Shown here in pieces: positions 1 to 14,234 of a stretch of 64,000 bases of DNA. The first letter of the stretch is position 1; each line of letters starts with the position of its first letter. This DNA is from Xylaria sp. FL1777 (taxonomy: Eukaryota; Ascomycota; Sordariomycetes; Xylariales; Xylariaceae). The stretch spans positions 1-64,000 of the forward strand of contig MU400697.1 in NCBI GenBank assembly GCA_022578965.1. Reading direction: 5' to 3'. Under the pieces are notes generated by a model, which searched no databases, was not told the DNA's origin, and worked only from the letters and a program-made list of their open reading frames with translations. Made by a program: the position numbers and the translations under genes.

Positions 1-2959
1 ATTAAATAATATAAAAATACTTTAAAAAAACTATAAATTATTAAATATTAAAACTATTATATAAAAAACTTTTTTAAACTATTTAATTATTTTAAACAAA
101 AAACTAACATTATTACTAAAATAAAGCATTATATTAATATAAATAATAGTTTATTAATTAAACTACTATTATAAAAATATAGTTTAATATAAAAAAAAGC
201 ATTATATAAGTTTATAAAAACATATAAAAATATTTATATTAAAAAAAACATAAAGCTATAAAGTTTATTAATATTATTAATTTTAAAAAAAGCATTAAAT
301 ATAACTATTAAACTTAATAAAAATAATAAATTAATAATATAAAATTTTTATTATAATTATTATAAAATTAATAAAAAAATAAAAAAGCAAGCTTATTTAT
401 TATTTAATATAATAAACTAAATATAATAAGCTATAAAATACTAATAATATATTTTTATTAACTTAAAAAATAAATTTTAATATATTATTATATATAAATT
501 ATATTATAAAAAAATAACGTTTATTATATTATTTAAACTATATAAATAAATAATAATGCTTTTTAAACTTTATAACGCTTTAATAACGTTTTAAGCATTA
601 ATATAAAAAATAATTAAACTTTTTTATAAATAGTTAGCTAGTTTATTTAATAATATTTATATTTAAACTAAAACAAAAAAATAGTTATATAAAAACTATT
701 ACTTATTATTTGCATAATTAATTAAATATAATATAATAGTTAATATATTAAAAATACTGCTTTTTATAAATTTTAATATTTTTTTTAGTTTTAACGTTTT
801 TTGTAATAATATTAAAGCAAACCTAGCAAAAGTTATAGCAATATAAAAGCAGCTTATGCTTTATTTTAAGTGCTTTAAACTAGAAATATAAAACAGCAAG
901 CTATGCTTACTACAAGCTATAACTTACTTTTTTTAAGGGCTTATATAAATGTATTTATAAGTTTAAGGCTTACATTTTATGTATTTTAATTTAAAGAACC
1001 TTTGTTAATTTTTAAGCTAAAGTTTATTTTATATATATATATATACTATTTATACTTATAAACTATTTGCTAATAAAACTTAAAAATAACAATTATAATA
1101 TTACTTAAGGCTTTTTATAATAATATTTATATTTAGTGCTAACTTTATAATTAAAATACTTTATTATATTATAATGTTTTAAGCTTAAATAGTTAAAAGT
1201 TAAGCTTTATTTATTAATTTATTAACTAGTATTATTTTTTTACTTTATTATAAAACTGCAAACTTTTAATAATTTTAGTTTTAGCTTAATTAATAATTAC
1301 TTTTTAAAAAAACTAATAGTTTTAAAACTTTTAAAATTTATTAAAAAATTTAATAAACTAAATAAACTAGCTAATAATGCAATATTAAAGCATTTACTTA
1401 ATAATTATATTTAGTATTTTATATAGTATATTTTGCTGCAATTAAAATATAACTAATAATATATATTAAAATATAACTTTATATAAGCTATTATTAATAT
1501 TATTTTAAATTATTGTTAATTTAATAAATTATATAAGCTTAAGGTTAAAGCTAAGCAAATTAAGTTAATTTAGCGTATAATATTTTGTTATAATAATATT
1601 ATATTAATAGCTTAAATTAGTTATAAAAAAAGCATTATATTGCAAATTATTTTAGTTATTATGCAATTATGCTTATTAAAACAATTAAAATATAATTAAT
1701 TTAATTTAATTGCTTAAATTTTTAATACTTGTTTATTATTAATAATAAATAATACAACAAAAGTTAATTAATATTATATAAGTAATTATAAAAATATATT
1801 TTTATTATTTAATAAAATAATGCTATATAAGCTAAATTAGCTTTAAAACGCTTTATATATATTATTTTTAGGCTTAAATAAGCTATTTAAAAATATTTTA
1901 TTAATTTATTTTATAACTTTTTATTTAATTAAAAAATTATGTTTATAACTATTAATAAGCTTTATATAGTTTATTAATAAAAAGATTTCTAAATTATATA
2001 CTTTAATATATATTATATAAAAGCGTTAGTTTTACAAAATATATTATAGTTTAGCTATATTATTATATTAAGTTTAAACGTTTAAAAGTTTATATTGCTT
2101 AAAGCTAAATTTTAATAGCAAAATACCTGTTTAAAAAAACTGCAATTTATTTATGCTTTAATTAATTAGCTTAATATATTTTTTATTGTTTATTTTATAA
2201 AAAAAAGTATTATTATAAAAAATTACCAATAATTAAATTTTTTAATTAGCAAAATATAGCATACTATAGCACATTTAATTTTTAAAACTATTGTTTTTAT
2301 AAATAGCAAAAAAAAGCTAATTACTATATGTTATTTTTTAATAATATAGCTTTAAAAGTTAAAGTTTATTTTAATTAAAGTAAAGCGCTTTATTTAAAAA
2401 TATAATACAAATATATATTTTAATAATTAATAGTAGTTATATAATAAGTTTATAAAGCTAAACTTTTTTTATTAAATTATATTTACTATTATAGCTTTTA
2501 AAATAAAAATAAATATTTATAATATAATGTATATTGTTTAGTTTAGCTTTATTGCTTTTAAAAACCTTTTAAACTTGTTATAAAAGTTTAACTAAGCTAT
2601 TTAAAATAATATAATATAAAAAACAGCATTTTTTTTTGCTTTTTATTAATATTTTAATTTACTAAAAGCGAAAAAAAATTAAGCTTTTTAAACTAAAGCA
2701 TAAAAAAAAGCTACTAAAAAACAATTAAAGTAATTTGCGTTTTATAATAAACATAAGTAATAATATATTAAAAAGCTTAACGTTTAGCTATATATAGTTT
2801 GCATTATTAAATTATTAATTAATTATAATTAATAAACTTAAAAATAAAAATAGTTTAATAGTTAACTTTAAACTAAAATAATTTAAGCTAGTTAAGCTTA
2901 CTAAGTAAACTAAAGTTAAACTAAAATTTAAAAATAAGCTATAAGCTATTTAGCTAAAT
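1..2959. other. Unassigned hypermutated repeat DNA
   Basis: No open frame of useful length exists on either strand. The sequence is almost entirely A/T, with scattered GCT/AGC/GCA words, the same residue of C-to-T mutation seen in the identifiable transposons elsewhere in the window. Translation of about 1980-2400 on the + strand gives a weak, stop-ridden pattern that loosely recalls a hAT-type transposase, but the catalytic and WTS-like residues cannot be placed, so I make no family call. Slightly less degraded patches lie at about 820-1010. It is most likely old transposon DNA. Confidence 0.5.
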
Positions 2960-3265
2960 ATTAAAGTAAAGTAAAGTGGTTAAATGAGCTAACTAGCTAA
3001 TTAAAGTAAGTTTAAGCTAAGTTATATAATAGAAATAAAAATATAGGTATTACGCTAAACTTTAAAGTATAAATTTAATTAACACAAATAACATTATAAA
3101 AAATAGTTATAGTTACTTTATTTATATTATTAAATAGCTTTTTAATTAATTGTTTTATTTCTTAATTTATATATAGCTTAATTGCTTAAATGCATAAGTT
3201 ATAACTTATTTTTTTGCAATTAAAGTAGTATAGTAAATTTATTGCAATTATACTGCTTTATTTTA
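2960..3265. repeat. 306-bp dispersed repeat, copy 1
   Basis: This segment aligns end to end, without length change, to 34116-34421 in the same orientation. Nearly all differences are C/T or G/A; for example AAAGTAAAGTAAAGTGG here reads AAAATAAAATAAAATAA in copy 2. The two ends form a short imperfect inverted repeat of roughly 11 bp (ATTAAAGTAAAG against the complement of CTTTATTTTATT). Flanking sequences of the two copies are unrelated, so the unit moves or is copied on its own. It could be a solo LTR or a MITE. I see no coding potential and no clear target duplication. Confidence 0.75.
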
Positions 3266-5269
3266 TTAGTGTTTTTAATAAAGCTAATCTTTTATTTATA
3301 ACAAATAATATTATAAAACTTATAAACAAGCAATTTATTATTGCTAATTTATATGTTTAATTTATTTATTTATTAATTACTATAATTTTTATATGCAAAT
3401 TATAATATATTATATTTAGCTGCTTTAATTAATAATAAATAAAACTTACTTAATGTAAGCAGTTTAGTTATAATTAATAATAAACGTTTAAGCTAATAGC
3501 TTTTAATTAATAAAGCTTAAAACAAACGTATAAAAATATTAAACTGTTTTTTTTGATTTAGTTTATAAAGCGTTTTTATTTTTTTTAGCAAAACAATAAT
3601 TAAGTATTAAAATATTAGTATAATTTTTAAAATAACGCAGCTAAAAAACTGTTTATTAAAAACTTTTAACAGATTAAAAAGAAAGAATTTTTGCTAAAAA
3701 GCTAGTGCTTTATAAAAAAAAAAGTATAATTGCTTTTATAAAAACAAAAAAAAAATAAAAAACAGGCTTAAAAAAAAATAAAAGTTGCTAAAACTTCTAA
3801 AAAGCTATAATATAAGCAAATTTAACGCTTATTTATATTAAACAAGTTTAAATTTATGCGTTAATATATAAAGCTATTAATAATTAAAAATATATTTTGT
3901 TTTTTAAGCTAATATAGTTTTTTATTAAAAAATAAAAAGCAAGGTTTTTTAAGTGTAAGCTAGCTATTGCTTAAAAACTTTATATAAAACGTAGCTATTA
4001 CTTTTTTATAGCGGTTATTATTAAATAAAAAAGCTTTAAAAAAAAAAAAAGCATGTTACTTTTATAAATAAAAAGCTATAAAAAAATAAAGCTTGCTTAA
4101 TAAAACTTATATAAAGCAAAGTAAGCTAAACTAAAAAACAAAAAAACTAAACGTTATAAAGCATATAAAAAAATAAAAGCGCACAAAAAATAAAAATATA
4201 AAAAGCATTTAAAGAAAAATTTAAAAGGCTATAAAAAATAAGCTAGCAGTTTTTATAAACGCAAACAAAAAAAATCGTTAGGTTTTTTAAAAAAAAAGTT
4301 TAAAAAAATAGCACAAAAAAACTTAAATATATAAAATACTTAAAAACTTTTAGCATTTTATATTTTTTTTTTTAAACTTACATTTTAACTTAATTTACTT
4401 TTATTATTTTTTATAGCTTATTTTTTTTGTTACTTTTATATAAACTTTATTTTGTTTTACTATATAATTTAAAAGTTTAAAAACTATAGCTTAATTAAAT
4501 AATTTAATTATAAAAAATTATTAGATTTTTTTACTTTAATATATAAAAAACATTAGAACTATTTATAAACAAAAAAAATAAAAATAATTAGCTTATTATT
4601 TTTAAAAAGTATTAAAGCAACTTTATTTAGTTTAAACTATTTTAATAATAAGTATAATGCTAAAATTAAGCTATTATTTATGTTTTTTAACTTAAAGTTA
4701 AATTAACATTTGCTATTTAATAAATTAAAAATAAACAAATAGCTAAATAATTTAAATGCTTTTTTTTATATAAAGCACTTTAAAAACATTAATAAAATTA
4801 AACAGATTTTTATTTATTATAATATTTTTTAAACAAAAAAAATAATAAAAATAATACTAAAGAACTATTTATTATAAATTAAAGCTTATAAATTACTTAA
4901 GCAAAAATTTAAGCTTTAAAACTTTAAATAAAATAAGTTTGCTATTGCTATATTATAAGATTTTAAAGCTTGCTTAAAAGTTATATATTTTATTAATTTT
5001 AAAACTTATTTTTTTTAGTATTAAATATATACTAAAAATATTAAGGCTTAAAAAAATTACTACTTTAATTTTTAATTTATTTAAGGTTTACTTAAAAAGC
5101 TAAATTAAAATACTATTAATAAAATAATAAAATTTTTTAAAAAGTTATATAATAACTTAAATAAAATGTTTTATAAAAACTTTTATAAAATATTAAATAA
5201 TTAAATTAATAAAAAGTTTAAGCTAAATTTTTACTTTAAAAAAACAAAAAAAGTACATAAAGCATAAAA
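3266..5269. other. Unassigned A-rich hypermutated DNA
   Basis: The plus strand is A-rich, as the coding strand is in the recognisable relics here, so this may be the remains of a plus-strand element. Stops occur every few codons in all frames and I recognise no motif. GC-richer patches such as about 3640-3790 and 3950-4280 contain runs of lysine-like codons only. Confidence 0.4.
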
Positions 5270-7460
5270 AAAAGTTAATTATATATTGTATTACTTAAGC
5301 TAACGGCTTATTAGCTATACTAGTTTTTATTTTTTATATATATAAGTAAAAACTGTGCTTATAGGTTAAAAGCAAGCTATAAGTAGCTTATTTTTTTCCT
5401 AGTAGCTAAGTAAAAACATTTTATATTTACTCTTAAGTTGCACTAGTTTTGCTACGATTTTATTAAGTGCTTTGCTTTTTACTTCTTTGCTTTTAAGTTG
5501 TTTACTTACTTGTATTATGCTGTTAATTAAGTATATGCACCTTTATATAATTACTTTATAGTTCTTTTTTTTTTGTATTTTTTTTGCTTTATAGTTTGCT
5601 TGCTTTAGTATTGCTGCTTGCTTTATACTATTTGTAGCAGTTTTTTTAGTTTTAGCACTTATTTAGCTAAATATACTGCTTTTTTTTCCTAGTCTTTTTT
5701 TAAACCTTTTTTTATTATATTGCTAGTATATTATAATTTGCTTGCTTTAGTATTACTGCTAGCTTTTTGCTGCACTAGTTTTTTTATAACTAAATTATAA
5801 CTAAGTTATAAACAAAATTAATTGCTTATTATTTTTTAGTTTACTTTTTGCATATTTATTTTTTAAGTTGCTTTTATGCTTTTTGTAGTAAGCTTACTAA
5901 ATAAGCATAGCTTATAAATAGCTTATGCATTAAGTAGTATAAAATAGCAATAAATAATAAGTTATTTTATTTAGCTATTTATGCTAATTTTTTTTTTTTT
6001 TAACTATTAATTTTATTACTTTTATTATTATTATTACTATATGTTTAGCTTACGCTTGCTTTAATATATTAAAGTATTTAGTTTGTAATATAATTAGTTA
6101 TTAATATATTATAGTTATACAAAAATTTATTTTGTTATAACTACTATGCTTTTTATAGTACGTATTTATAACTAGCTTAGCTTAAGTATATATACTAACT
6201 AGTGTTAAGCTTATATATTTAAAGTTATAAGTTATTTTATTGCAGTTTTTATTAATTATTTAATTTATAGTACTAAACAAAATAGCTAATAGCTTGCTAC
6301 TATATAGTTTAAGCTTTTATAACTGCTTGTTATTATGCTTTTTTGCTATAATGCTAATTTTTGAAATAAAAGTAAGTATTTTAATGCTTTGCGCTAAAAT
6401 ATTACTAATAGCTTTAGAATTTATATTTATTAAGCATATTAAAATGCTTAAGCTATACTATTACTATATTGCTTATATTATAGTAGTATGTTATATACCC
6501 TTTATTGCTGTTTTTTTTACGTTAACTATATAAAAACATTAATAATTTTTATGCTTGTAATATTATTAGCAAATCTGCTAAGTGCTTATAATGCAAAAAA
6601 AGCAAAATAAGCACTAAAAGTAGCAGTTATAATTCTATAAATACTTTTAACTATATTAATGTTTGCACGTTTTTAAGCTTTACTTTATGCTTATTTTAAC
6701 TGTTAAAGTTTTTTTAATTTTAAGTGCTGCTAATAATTTTTTAGCTTAAAAAAATTAATAAAGAACTTTAATTGTTTATTAAAGCTTATATAGCTATGCG
6801 CTATTTTTATACTAATAGAAATATTTAAGCTGCACTTATAGCTAATACGTAATTTTAAGTTATAATTAAAAAAGCAAAAAAAGCTGCAATAAATAAAAAA
6901 GCTAAAAGTTTTATATAAATAAGCTAGTTAAAAAGTATTTATATAACCTTTAAAAGTTAGCATTGTTATATATTTAGTAGCTAAAAGTTTTAATAGAATT
7001 TTAGTGTTTAGTGCTTAATAAAGTTGCTTAATTGCTTTGCTTTTTTATAATATATGCTTTTTAACTTTTATAGTTTTATATTTGTAATCTTATATTGCTG
7101 TTTTTAGTACTTTATTATATTATGCTTTACTTTAAAGTTTATAAACGTAAGCTTGTAATAAGTAGCCTTTTTAAAACTATAAGTAGTAAACAGCTTTATA
7201 ATAGCTGCTTTAGCTTTTGCTTTATAATTATAGTAAACCTTTCTTAGCTTAAAAAAAAGCTAATATTAATGCTTAGCTGTTTTTGCTTTGTGTTTAAGGG
7301 CCTTTGTTTTTATGTTTTTATAGCTACTTATAATTTAATTAGTTCTTTAGCTACGTTATAATAGCTAAGCCTTCTTATATTTAAAACTTATTTAGTTATT
7401 TTATGTGCCTTTTTTAGGTCGCGCAATAACTAGTAGCTTAGTTGAAAATTTGTTTGCTTT
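5270..7460. other. Unassigned, less degraded repeat region
   Basis: This stretch is visibly richer in G, C, CpG and TpG than its surroundings (notably 5270-5560 and 7290-7460), which suggests a younger or less mutated insertion. The plus strand is T-rich, so any coding relic probably reads on the minus strand. The longest ATG-started frame (6294-6533, 79 codons, +) is strongly hydrophobic and lies on the T-rich strand, which is what a shadow frame looks like here. No termini, target duplication or protein family could be identified. Confidence 0.4.
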
Positions 7461-9310
7461 TTTAGTGTGCTACAAGTAAAAAGTTAATTATTTATATAAT
7501 TATAATTTTAACAAGCTTTTATATATTATTATTAATGCTGCTAAGCTAACTATTAATATAATTATATTAGCTATTAAAACAATTATTATTAAAAAGCAAT
7601 AAATAAAATTAGCTTAATATTTTATTTATAACTAAAATATAAATAATATTATTAAACAAATATAATAGCTAAAATTAAAACAAAAAAACGTAGTAATTAT
7701 AAAAAAAAAACTAAAAAAAACGCTAAAAAAACTATAAAATTAATATGTTTAGTTAATTAATTAAAAACTATAAATACTATAATATTACAAAATTAATATA
7801 AATTTATTAAAAAAGTAAATGTTTAATATTAATGCTATAACTTTTAAGTATTTATAAAAAAGTAAATATAACTTTAAAAAACAAAAATAAAGTAAACAAT
7901 TATTTAATTTTTTATAATAAATAAAGTTAAACAATTTTTATTTAGCAAAAAGAACTATTTATTAAAAATATAGTATAAATAATTATTATATTTATAAATA
8001 TAGCTTTGCTTATAAATTAAAAAAAAAAACATTATATATTAAAACTTTAAATAATGTTTAAAAAGGCTAGAATTTTTTATAAGCTTTAAATATATAAAGG
8101 TTTTTTTTAAAGTTATAAAAATTAGCAAAAATAAAAAAAGAATTTTTAATGCTATAATAAAGTAAATATATAACTTTGTTTTAAGCAATAATAAGCTATT
8201 TAAATAAAAAGCTTATTATTAACTGCAAAAAAAAAATTTTGTTTTAAATAATAAAAATTTAAATGCTAAAATAAAAAGCAAACAAAAGGGTTAAAAAAAA
8301 AAAAACTTTATTAGCTAAATAATAAGCAGCTAAACTAGTTTTTAAATAAAAAGTTTAACAATTAAACTTTTATACTTTATAAAATAAAACTAATAAAAGC
8401 TTATAATATTAAAAAAAACAATTTAATAAATAGCAAGCTAAATAATAGTTTTATTGCAATAAATTAAAATTTTATATAAAATACTTTTTATAACGCAAAT
8501 AGTACTAAAGTTTTATAAAGCTATATATTAAGCAGAAAAATTAGCATAAATATGTTTTAAGCTAATTATTATAAACTTTTATTTAAAAAAGCTGCTTTTT
8601 ATTAAACAAAAAGTAAAAAAAAACTTAAAAAACAAAAAAAAAAGCTTTTTATAAGTTAAACAATTAAAAAAATTTATTTAAATAATAATAAGTTTTTTAT
8701 TTAACTTAACATTAAAAATATATAAATAAATAACAAATTTTATAAGCAAAATATTTTATTAGTACTAAAAAGTTTTAATTATTAAAGATTTTAAAAGATT
8801 TAAAAAGTAAAAGTTATAAAAAAAAGCTTAAAATTTAAAAAAATATAAGCTAAAAAGTTTAAAAACTTTTTAAACAAAAAAACAAATGTTATTTTTAAAA
8901 ACTTTATATTAAAAGTTCTAAAATATTTTAGTGTTTTTATTTAAATAATTGCTTAAATAAAAGCTAAATTATATTTTAAAACAACAAAAGTTCTTAAGCT
9001 AATACTAAAAACAATACTATTACTACTAAATAACTTTAATAAAAGTTTAAATTAGCAAATTAAATTAAATATACTATAGCTTATTTTAAAAAAAAAAGCA
9101 ATAAGTTAAAATATAAAGCTTAATTAAAAACTTTATTATAAGAAATTTTAACTTAAATAAACATAAATAATGCTTTTTTTTATAAAAGCATAAACTTTTT
9201 AAAAAATAACTTAAAATTTTAATAGTTAGCAATTAAAAAAGCACAAAAAAGTTTTTAATTAATATTATTATTAATTAATTAGCTTAATAAATATAAATTA
9301 TTTAATAGTA
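7461..9310. other. Unassigned A-rich hypermutated DNA
   Basis: The plus strand is A-rich and lysine/asparagine codon-rich with frequent TAA and TAG. I recognise no protein motif. It may belong to the same old element as 9764-10619 and the DNA after 24500, which are joined when the MITE and LINE insertions are removed. Confidence 0.4.
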
Positions 9311-9763
9311 TTTATAAAGGGAATTAATATAAACACATGAAAAATTAATATAAACATATAATGCTTATAGATATATAACGAATAACTTTTTAACTACCGG
9401 TTGCACTGCAACCTGAAACATATTCTTTGGAAGCTAATTGCAAAAGGATTTCAGAAATGCAAACGGTTTGTTCGTACAACCAACGGTCGCAAAAATATTC
9501 ACAGTTAAAGAAAATATGCTAATAAACCGAAAAGTGACCTTTTGTATAAGCATAGAACATGAATATCTCTGCGACCGTAAGTCGTACGAACAAACCGTTT
9601 GCGTTTCTGGATTCCTTTCGCAATTAGCTTTCTAATAACTCCGGTTACATTGCGGTGCAATAAGTAATTGCAAAGTTATTTAAAAAACAAGCCCATTATG
9701 TGTTTGTAAAGCTATATATTTGTATTAATTTCTCATATGTCTGTATTAATTCCTTTTATAAAA
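9311..9763. mobile_element. MITE-like element with arms of about 160 bp
   Basis: The two ends are inverted copies of each other. The left end (TTTATAAAGGGAATTAATA at 9311) matches the complement of the right end (TATTAATTCCTTTTATAAA at 9745-9763). Further in, GCAAACGGTTTGTTCGTAC (9459-9477) faces GTACGAACAAACCGTTTGC at 9584-9602, with matching sequence on both sides. The arms are roughly 160 bp around a centre of about 60-100 bp. At 453 bp it cannot encode a transposase; the open frame at 9438-9635 runs from arm to arm and is a by-product. The ends sit in TTTATAAA, so a TA duplication (Tc1/mariner style) is possible but ambiguous. The GC content is clearly higher than the flanks, so this is a recent, lightly mutated insertion. 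Confidence 0.85.
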
Positions 9764-10619
9764 CTAGCTTTTTATTAAACTATTTAGTAATATAAATAAA
9801 TAAAAAAATAAAATATAATAGTTTTATTATATATATTTATATGCTTTAATTTAGCTTTATAGCTACTTTTTTAAAAAAGCAACGCTATAAAATAATAAAA
9901 GTTTTTTGCAATTAAAACTAATAAAATAATTAAGTAATGTTGTTTTTTGCTTATATTGCTTTAAATTTTTAAATATTAAAAAATAAGCTAAAGTTTAATA
10001 AAATGTTTTTTAAGATTTTAAACTAATATAATATTATATATTTATTATTTAAAAATAACTTAAAAAAATAAAAGTTATTAATTGTTATATTTATGCTGCT
10101 TTTAAAAAAAGTAGTATTTTTAGCTAAACTTTAGCTAAGTGCTAATTTTGTGCTAATAGTGCTAAAAAAAAAAATAAGCTTAAAAAGCTAATATAATTAA
10201 CATTAATAGTTTTAAAAAGCGCTAATTAAACTTTTAATTTTTTTAAAATAAAAATTTATAAAAAGTATAATAATTATACTAGTAATAATAGCTTAAATTT
10301 ATTTAAAAAAACATTAAAATATAAGTTTTATAATAAAAAGAATTTAAGCTTAATAAATTATTTTAATTAAAAATATTTAAGCTTTTTAAATTTATGCTTT
10401 ATGTTAGTTTTGCTACTAAAAATATAAAGTATTTTAGCTATATTTTTAAGCGTTATAAAGCTAAAAAAATATATATAGCTTTATTTAAAGCTTATTATAA
10501 AAATAAAAAACAAAATTTATAGAAAAAATATTATTAAGATTATTAATTTTAAAGCGTAGTTTAGTATTATTATAGATTTATTTTTTAATAAAAATAGCTT
10601 TATTACTAAAAATATAAAT
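9764..10619. other. Unassigned old repeat, left flank of LINE copy 1
   Basis: A-rich, stop-filled sequence. Because LINE copy 1 is bounded by a target duplication, this DNA was originally continuous with 24500 onward. Reading across that junction gives no recognisable protein. Confidence 0.4.
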
Positions 10620-10632
10620 ATAACTTAAAAAA
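10620..10632. repeat. Target site duplication, LINE copy 1 (left)
   Basis: The 13-bp sequence ATAACTTAAAAAA is repeated exactly at 24487-24499, on the far side of the LINE and its nested gypsy element. The length is typical of target-primed reverse transcription. Two extra A residues follow here, so the boundary is uncertain by 1-2 bp. Confidence 0.8.
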
Positions 10633-13600
10633 AAGAAACCTTTTTTAAATTCTTTACATTTAACTATAACTTTATAAGTTTAAGCCTAATTATTAAATAA
10701 TTAAGATTGCTAAAATTAGCGTAATAACTTTTATTTATTAAGTAAGTTACATTTTATTTATAAAGTATAAATATAACAAAAAACGAAAAAATAGTATTGA
10801 ACAATTTATTTGTTAAAAACGTAATTAATACGCTACTAAAACTTATTAGCAATATAATTGCAATATAGCAACATTTTAACAAAAAACGCAAAACTAACAA
10901 ACTTTTTAATGTGTAAAAAATAGTTAATAGAATTATAAAACTAGTATTATAGCTATTAACAGAAAAAAAAATAGCAAAAAAAATCTCTTTTTAAAAAAAC
11001 GCAAAAAAAGCGCAAATAATATATATATTAAAAAAGGCCTAAAAAAGCTAATAAAGCATAAAGCTTAACAATAAAAATAACTTTAATATATTTATAATTT
11101 GCTATAACTTAAATGTTACTATAAAAGCTAACTAAAAAAGCATTAAAAATATTGTTTAAAAGCTTTTTTAATAAACTTTATTAAACGTAAACATGCTAAA
11201 ATTTTAAGCATAAGTTATAGCTTTATAGCTAGCTTGCAATAATAAAGCAATACTATTTAAGCAAAACAAAAAAGTATTAATTAAAATTAAAAAACAAGCT
11301 AATAACTTTAAAAACAAAACATTAGCTAATATTATTAAAGCAATAAATATAGTGCTTATAAATAATAATATAATTACTACTAAAAAGCTATATAGCAAAA
11401 ATATAATAATTACTTTTAAAAAAGAAGTGCTTTAAAAAGCTAAAAAAAAAAAATAAATTATAAAAGCTTTTAAAAAAAAATTAAAAGTATAACAAAAAAA
11501 AGCAGCGCTAATAATAAAAAGCGTTTTAATAAAACAAATTAAAACAATATACTTAAACAAAAACTTATTATAGCTATTATGTAATAAACATTCTAAAGTT
11601 ATAAAGTGTAAAAAAATGCTATTTAAAAACATAAAAGCTAGATTTGCATTAATATTATTATATATAAATAATATTATAGTAGCTAAAACAATATATAAAA
11701 ATAGCTTTTTATAAAAAACTTAGCTGTTTAACTGCAAACTTTTTATTATAAAGCTTAAAATTATGCAGTATTTTAACTGCTATAAATATAGTTATATAGC
11801 TAAATATTACTATAAAAACTTAAAGTATAACTATTGTTTAACTTTAAAGCATTAAAAAAGTAAAAAAAGCTGCTTAATAAAAACGCAAAAAATAAAGCAA
11901 AAATATATAAACTACAAAAAAGCGCACGTAGTATAAAATAAAGCTTGCTAAAAAAAAGTTAAACAAAAAAACAAAGCAAAAACAATATATATATTATAAC
12001 TTAAAAGCTTTTAAAGTGCTAAAAAAGCAATAATAACAAGCAAAAAAATAAATAAAAGTAGTTTAAAAATGCTAATAATATTAGCATTTATAAAACTAAA
12101 TAAGAAAAAATTACTAGCAAAAAAACAGCAAACTAACAATACAAATAAAAACTTATTTCTATTAATTTAATAATATATAATATTGCTTTTTAAAACATTG
12201 CAAAATCTAAAAGTAATATAATATATATATTATAAAATAATAGCTTTAATTATATAATAATTTAAAAGCTAGTAATTAATAAATATAATAATATATATTG
12301 CTTTAGTAATAATAATTATTAGGTTATTTAGTTAAAAAGTAAAATTATGCTATATATAAATAAAAAAATTGCAATAAAAACGCTAGCAAAAAACGCTAAT
12401 AAAAACTAAGCAAAAATTATAATAAGCAATAATAATTTAGTAGTATTTCTATAGTTAATATATTTACTAAATTAAAAAAAAAACAGTTTAATATAATTTA
12501 ATTTAAAAAATATATAAAGTAAGCAAGCTAAAAAAACGCTATATATTTATAAGTAACTTTAATTTTTATTATTTACTATAAAACTTAAAAAGCAAAAAAA
12601 GCTAAAAAACAAATAAACTACTTAAGTTTACTATATAATAAAATTTTATACTAGCTATTTTTTAAAAAAAAGTAATTAAAATAAAGTATAAATAAAAAAG
12701 CTTAATAATAAACTTAATATAAATATTTAATAATTTAGCTACTATTTATTAAAAAAACTTAAAATAGCTAAATTTTAACTATAAAGCACTAAAAATTATA
12801 ATTAACTTAAAAGTAGTTTTGCAAAAATACTTAAAAAAAGCAAAAAAATAAAACTAGCTTAAAATTAAACAAAAATAAAGCAGCTATAAAAACAAAAGCT
12901 ATTATTATAAAAATGTATATGTTATATATATTTAATAAGCTAAATAATACTTTTAACTTTTTAATTTAATAACTAGTAAAAATAACAAATAAAATAACGC
13001 TTAAAAAAACTATAAAAAAAAAACACTAAGCATTACTTTAATAGTTTTTAAAAGTAATTAAAACAAAAAAAAAAGCAAAACAAGCGTACTATAAGTTTTA
13101 AAGCAAAAAACTAAAGCAGCATAGCAAGCTTTTAAAAAAAAAAAAAAAACCTTTAGCAATAAAATAAAAAAAGCGTAAAAACATAGCTAAAAATAAATAC
13201 TTATAAAAACATTTAAAAATTTTAAGTTATTATAAAGCTTAGCTAAATAAACAAAATTTGCTTATAAGCTAGCTTTAAAAATTATTATAATTTTATTATT
13301 AAAACAAACAAAAAATAAGCTGTTTTTTGTTAATACTTTTAAAAAAAAAAATAGCTTTATTAATAAAATGCTTTTTTTTTATACTATTAATAAACCTATT
13401 TAATATACCTAAAAAAAACCTAATTTATAATAGCTATTAAAAGTTTATAATTAATATTAATACAAAAAAAAAAACATAATATTATTAATATAAAAGTTAG
13501 CACTATAAAAAGCGCTAAAAAATAATTTGCTATTTAACGGCTTTTTTAAAGCTTATAGATTTACTTTAGCAAAAAAAATAGCAATACTATGTATTGCTAG

Positions 13601-14182
13601 CTTTTTACTAAAGTATTACCTAGTATAATTTAAGCAAACAAAAATAATAATTATACTTAAACCTAAAAAATTAAAAAAAACTAAAAAAATAGCTAAAAAA
13701 TAACGTTTTATTACGTTTATTTATATAATAAAAAAAGTACTAAAAAAAAAGCTATATTACTGCATAATAAAAATAACTAAGCAAAAAAATCTTTTATTAA
13801 ATAACTAAATAAATAATAAATAAAACAAAATAATAAACATAGCTATTAAACTAATATTAAAAACAGTAAAAAAAGCAATTAATAAAAAAAATATAGCATT
13901 TTTACTATAGCTAAATATTATAAAAGCTTTTAATACTATTAATAAAAAAAAATAATATATATTTTATAATAAAAAGGCTTTTTTTTTTAAATAGTTATAT
14001 AAGTAAACTTTTTTATATTAAACTATATAATATATTTTTGCTTTAATAAAGCAGTATTTTAGCTAATAGCACTAAAAGCTAAAGTTTTTTAAAAGTTCTT
14101 ACTTTTATTATTTTTTTTTTTTATATATATTTTAATACTTTATAATAATTTTATTATGTATTAAAAGCTAATAATAGTTAGC

Positions 14183-14200
14183 TTTGCTAATAATACTAAT
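14183..14200 (+). other. RT catalytic motif of LINE copy 1 (FANNTN)
   Basis: The codons read TTT GCT AAT AAT ACT AAT. The family motif is F-A-D-D, whose two Asp residues bind the catalytic metals. Both are changed to Asn here, a G-to-A change in each codon. The gypsy element sits 40 bp downstream. The same site in copy 2 lies on the minus strand at about 42045-42063. Confidence 0.75.
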
Positions 14201-14234
14201 TTTATTATAGCAAACTTAAATATAAAGCAAAACT

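Noticed and set aside
1980..2400. hAT-type transposase
   Set aside because: Only a vague spacing resemblance. The Asp and Trp positions cannot be matched by C-to-T or G-to-A changes.
9438..9635. 65-codon open frame
   Set aside because: It starts in one inverted arm of the MITE and ends in the other; no product is expected.
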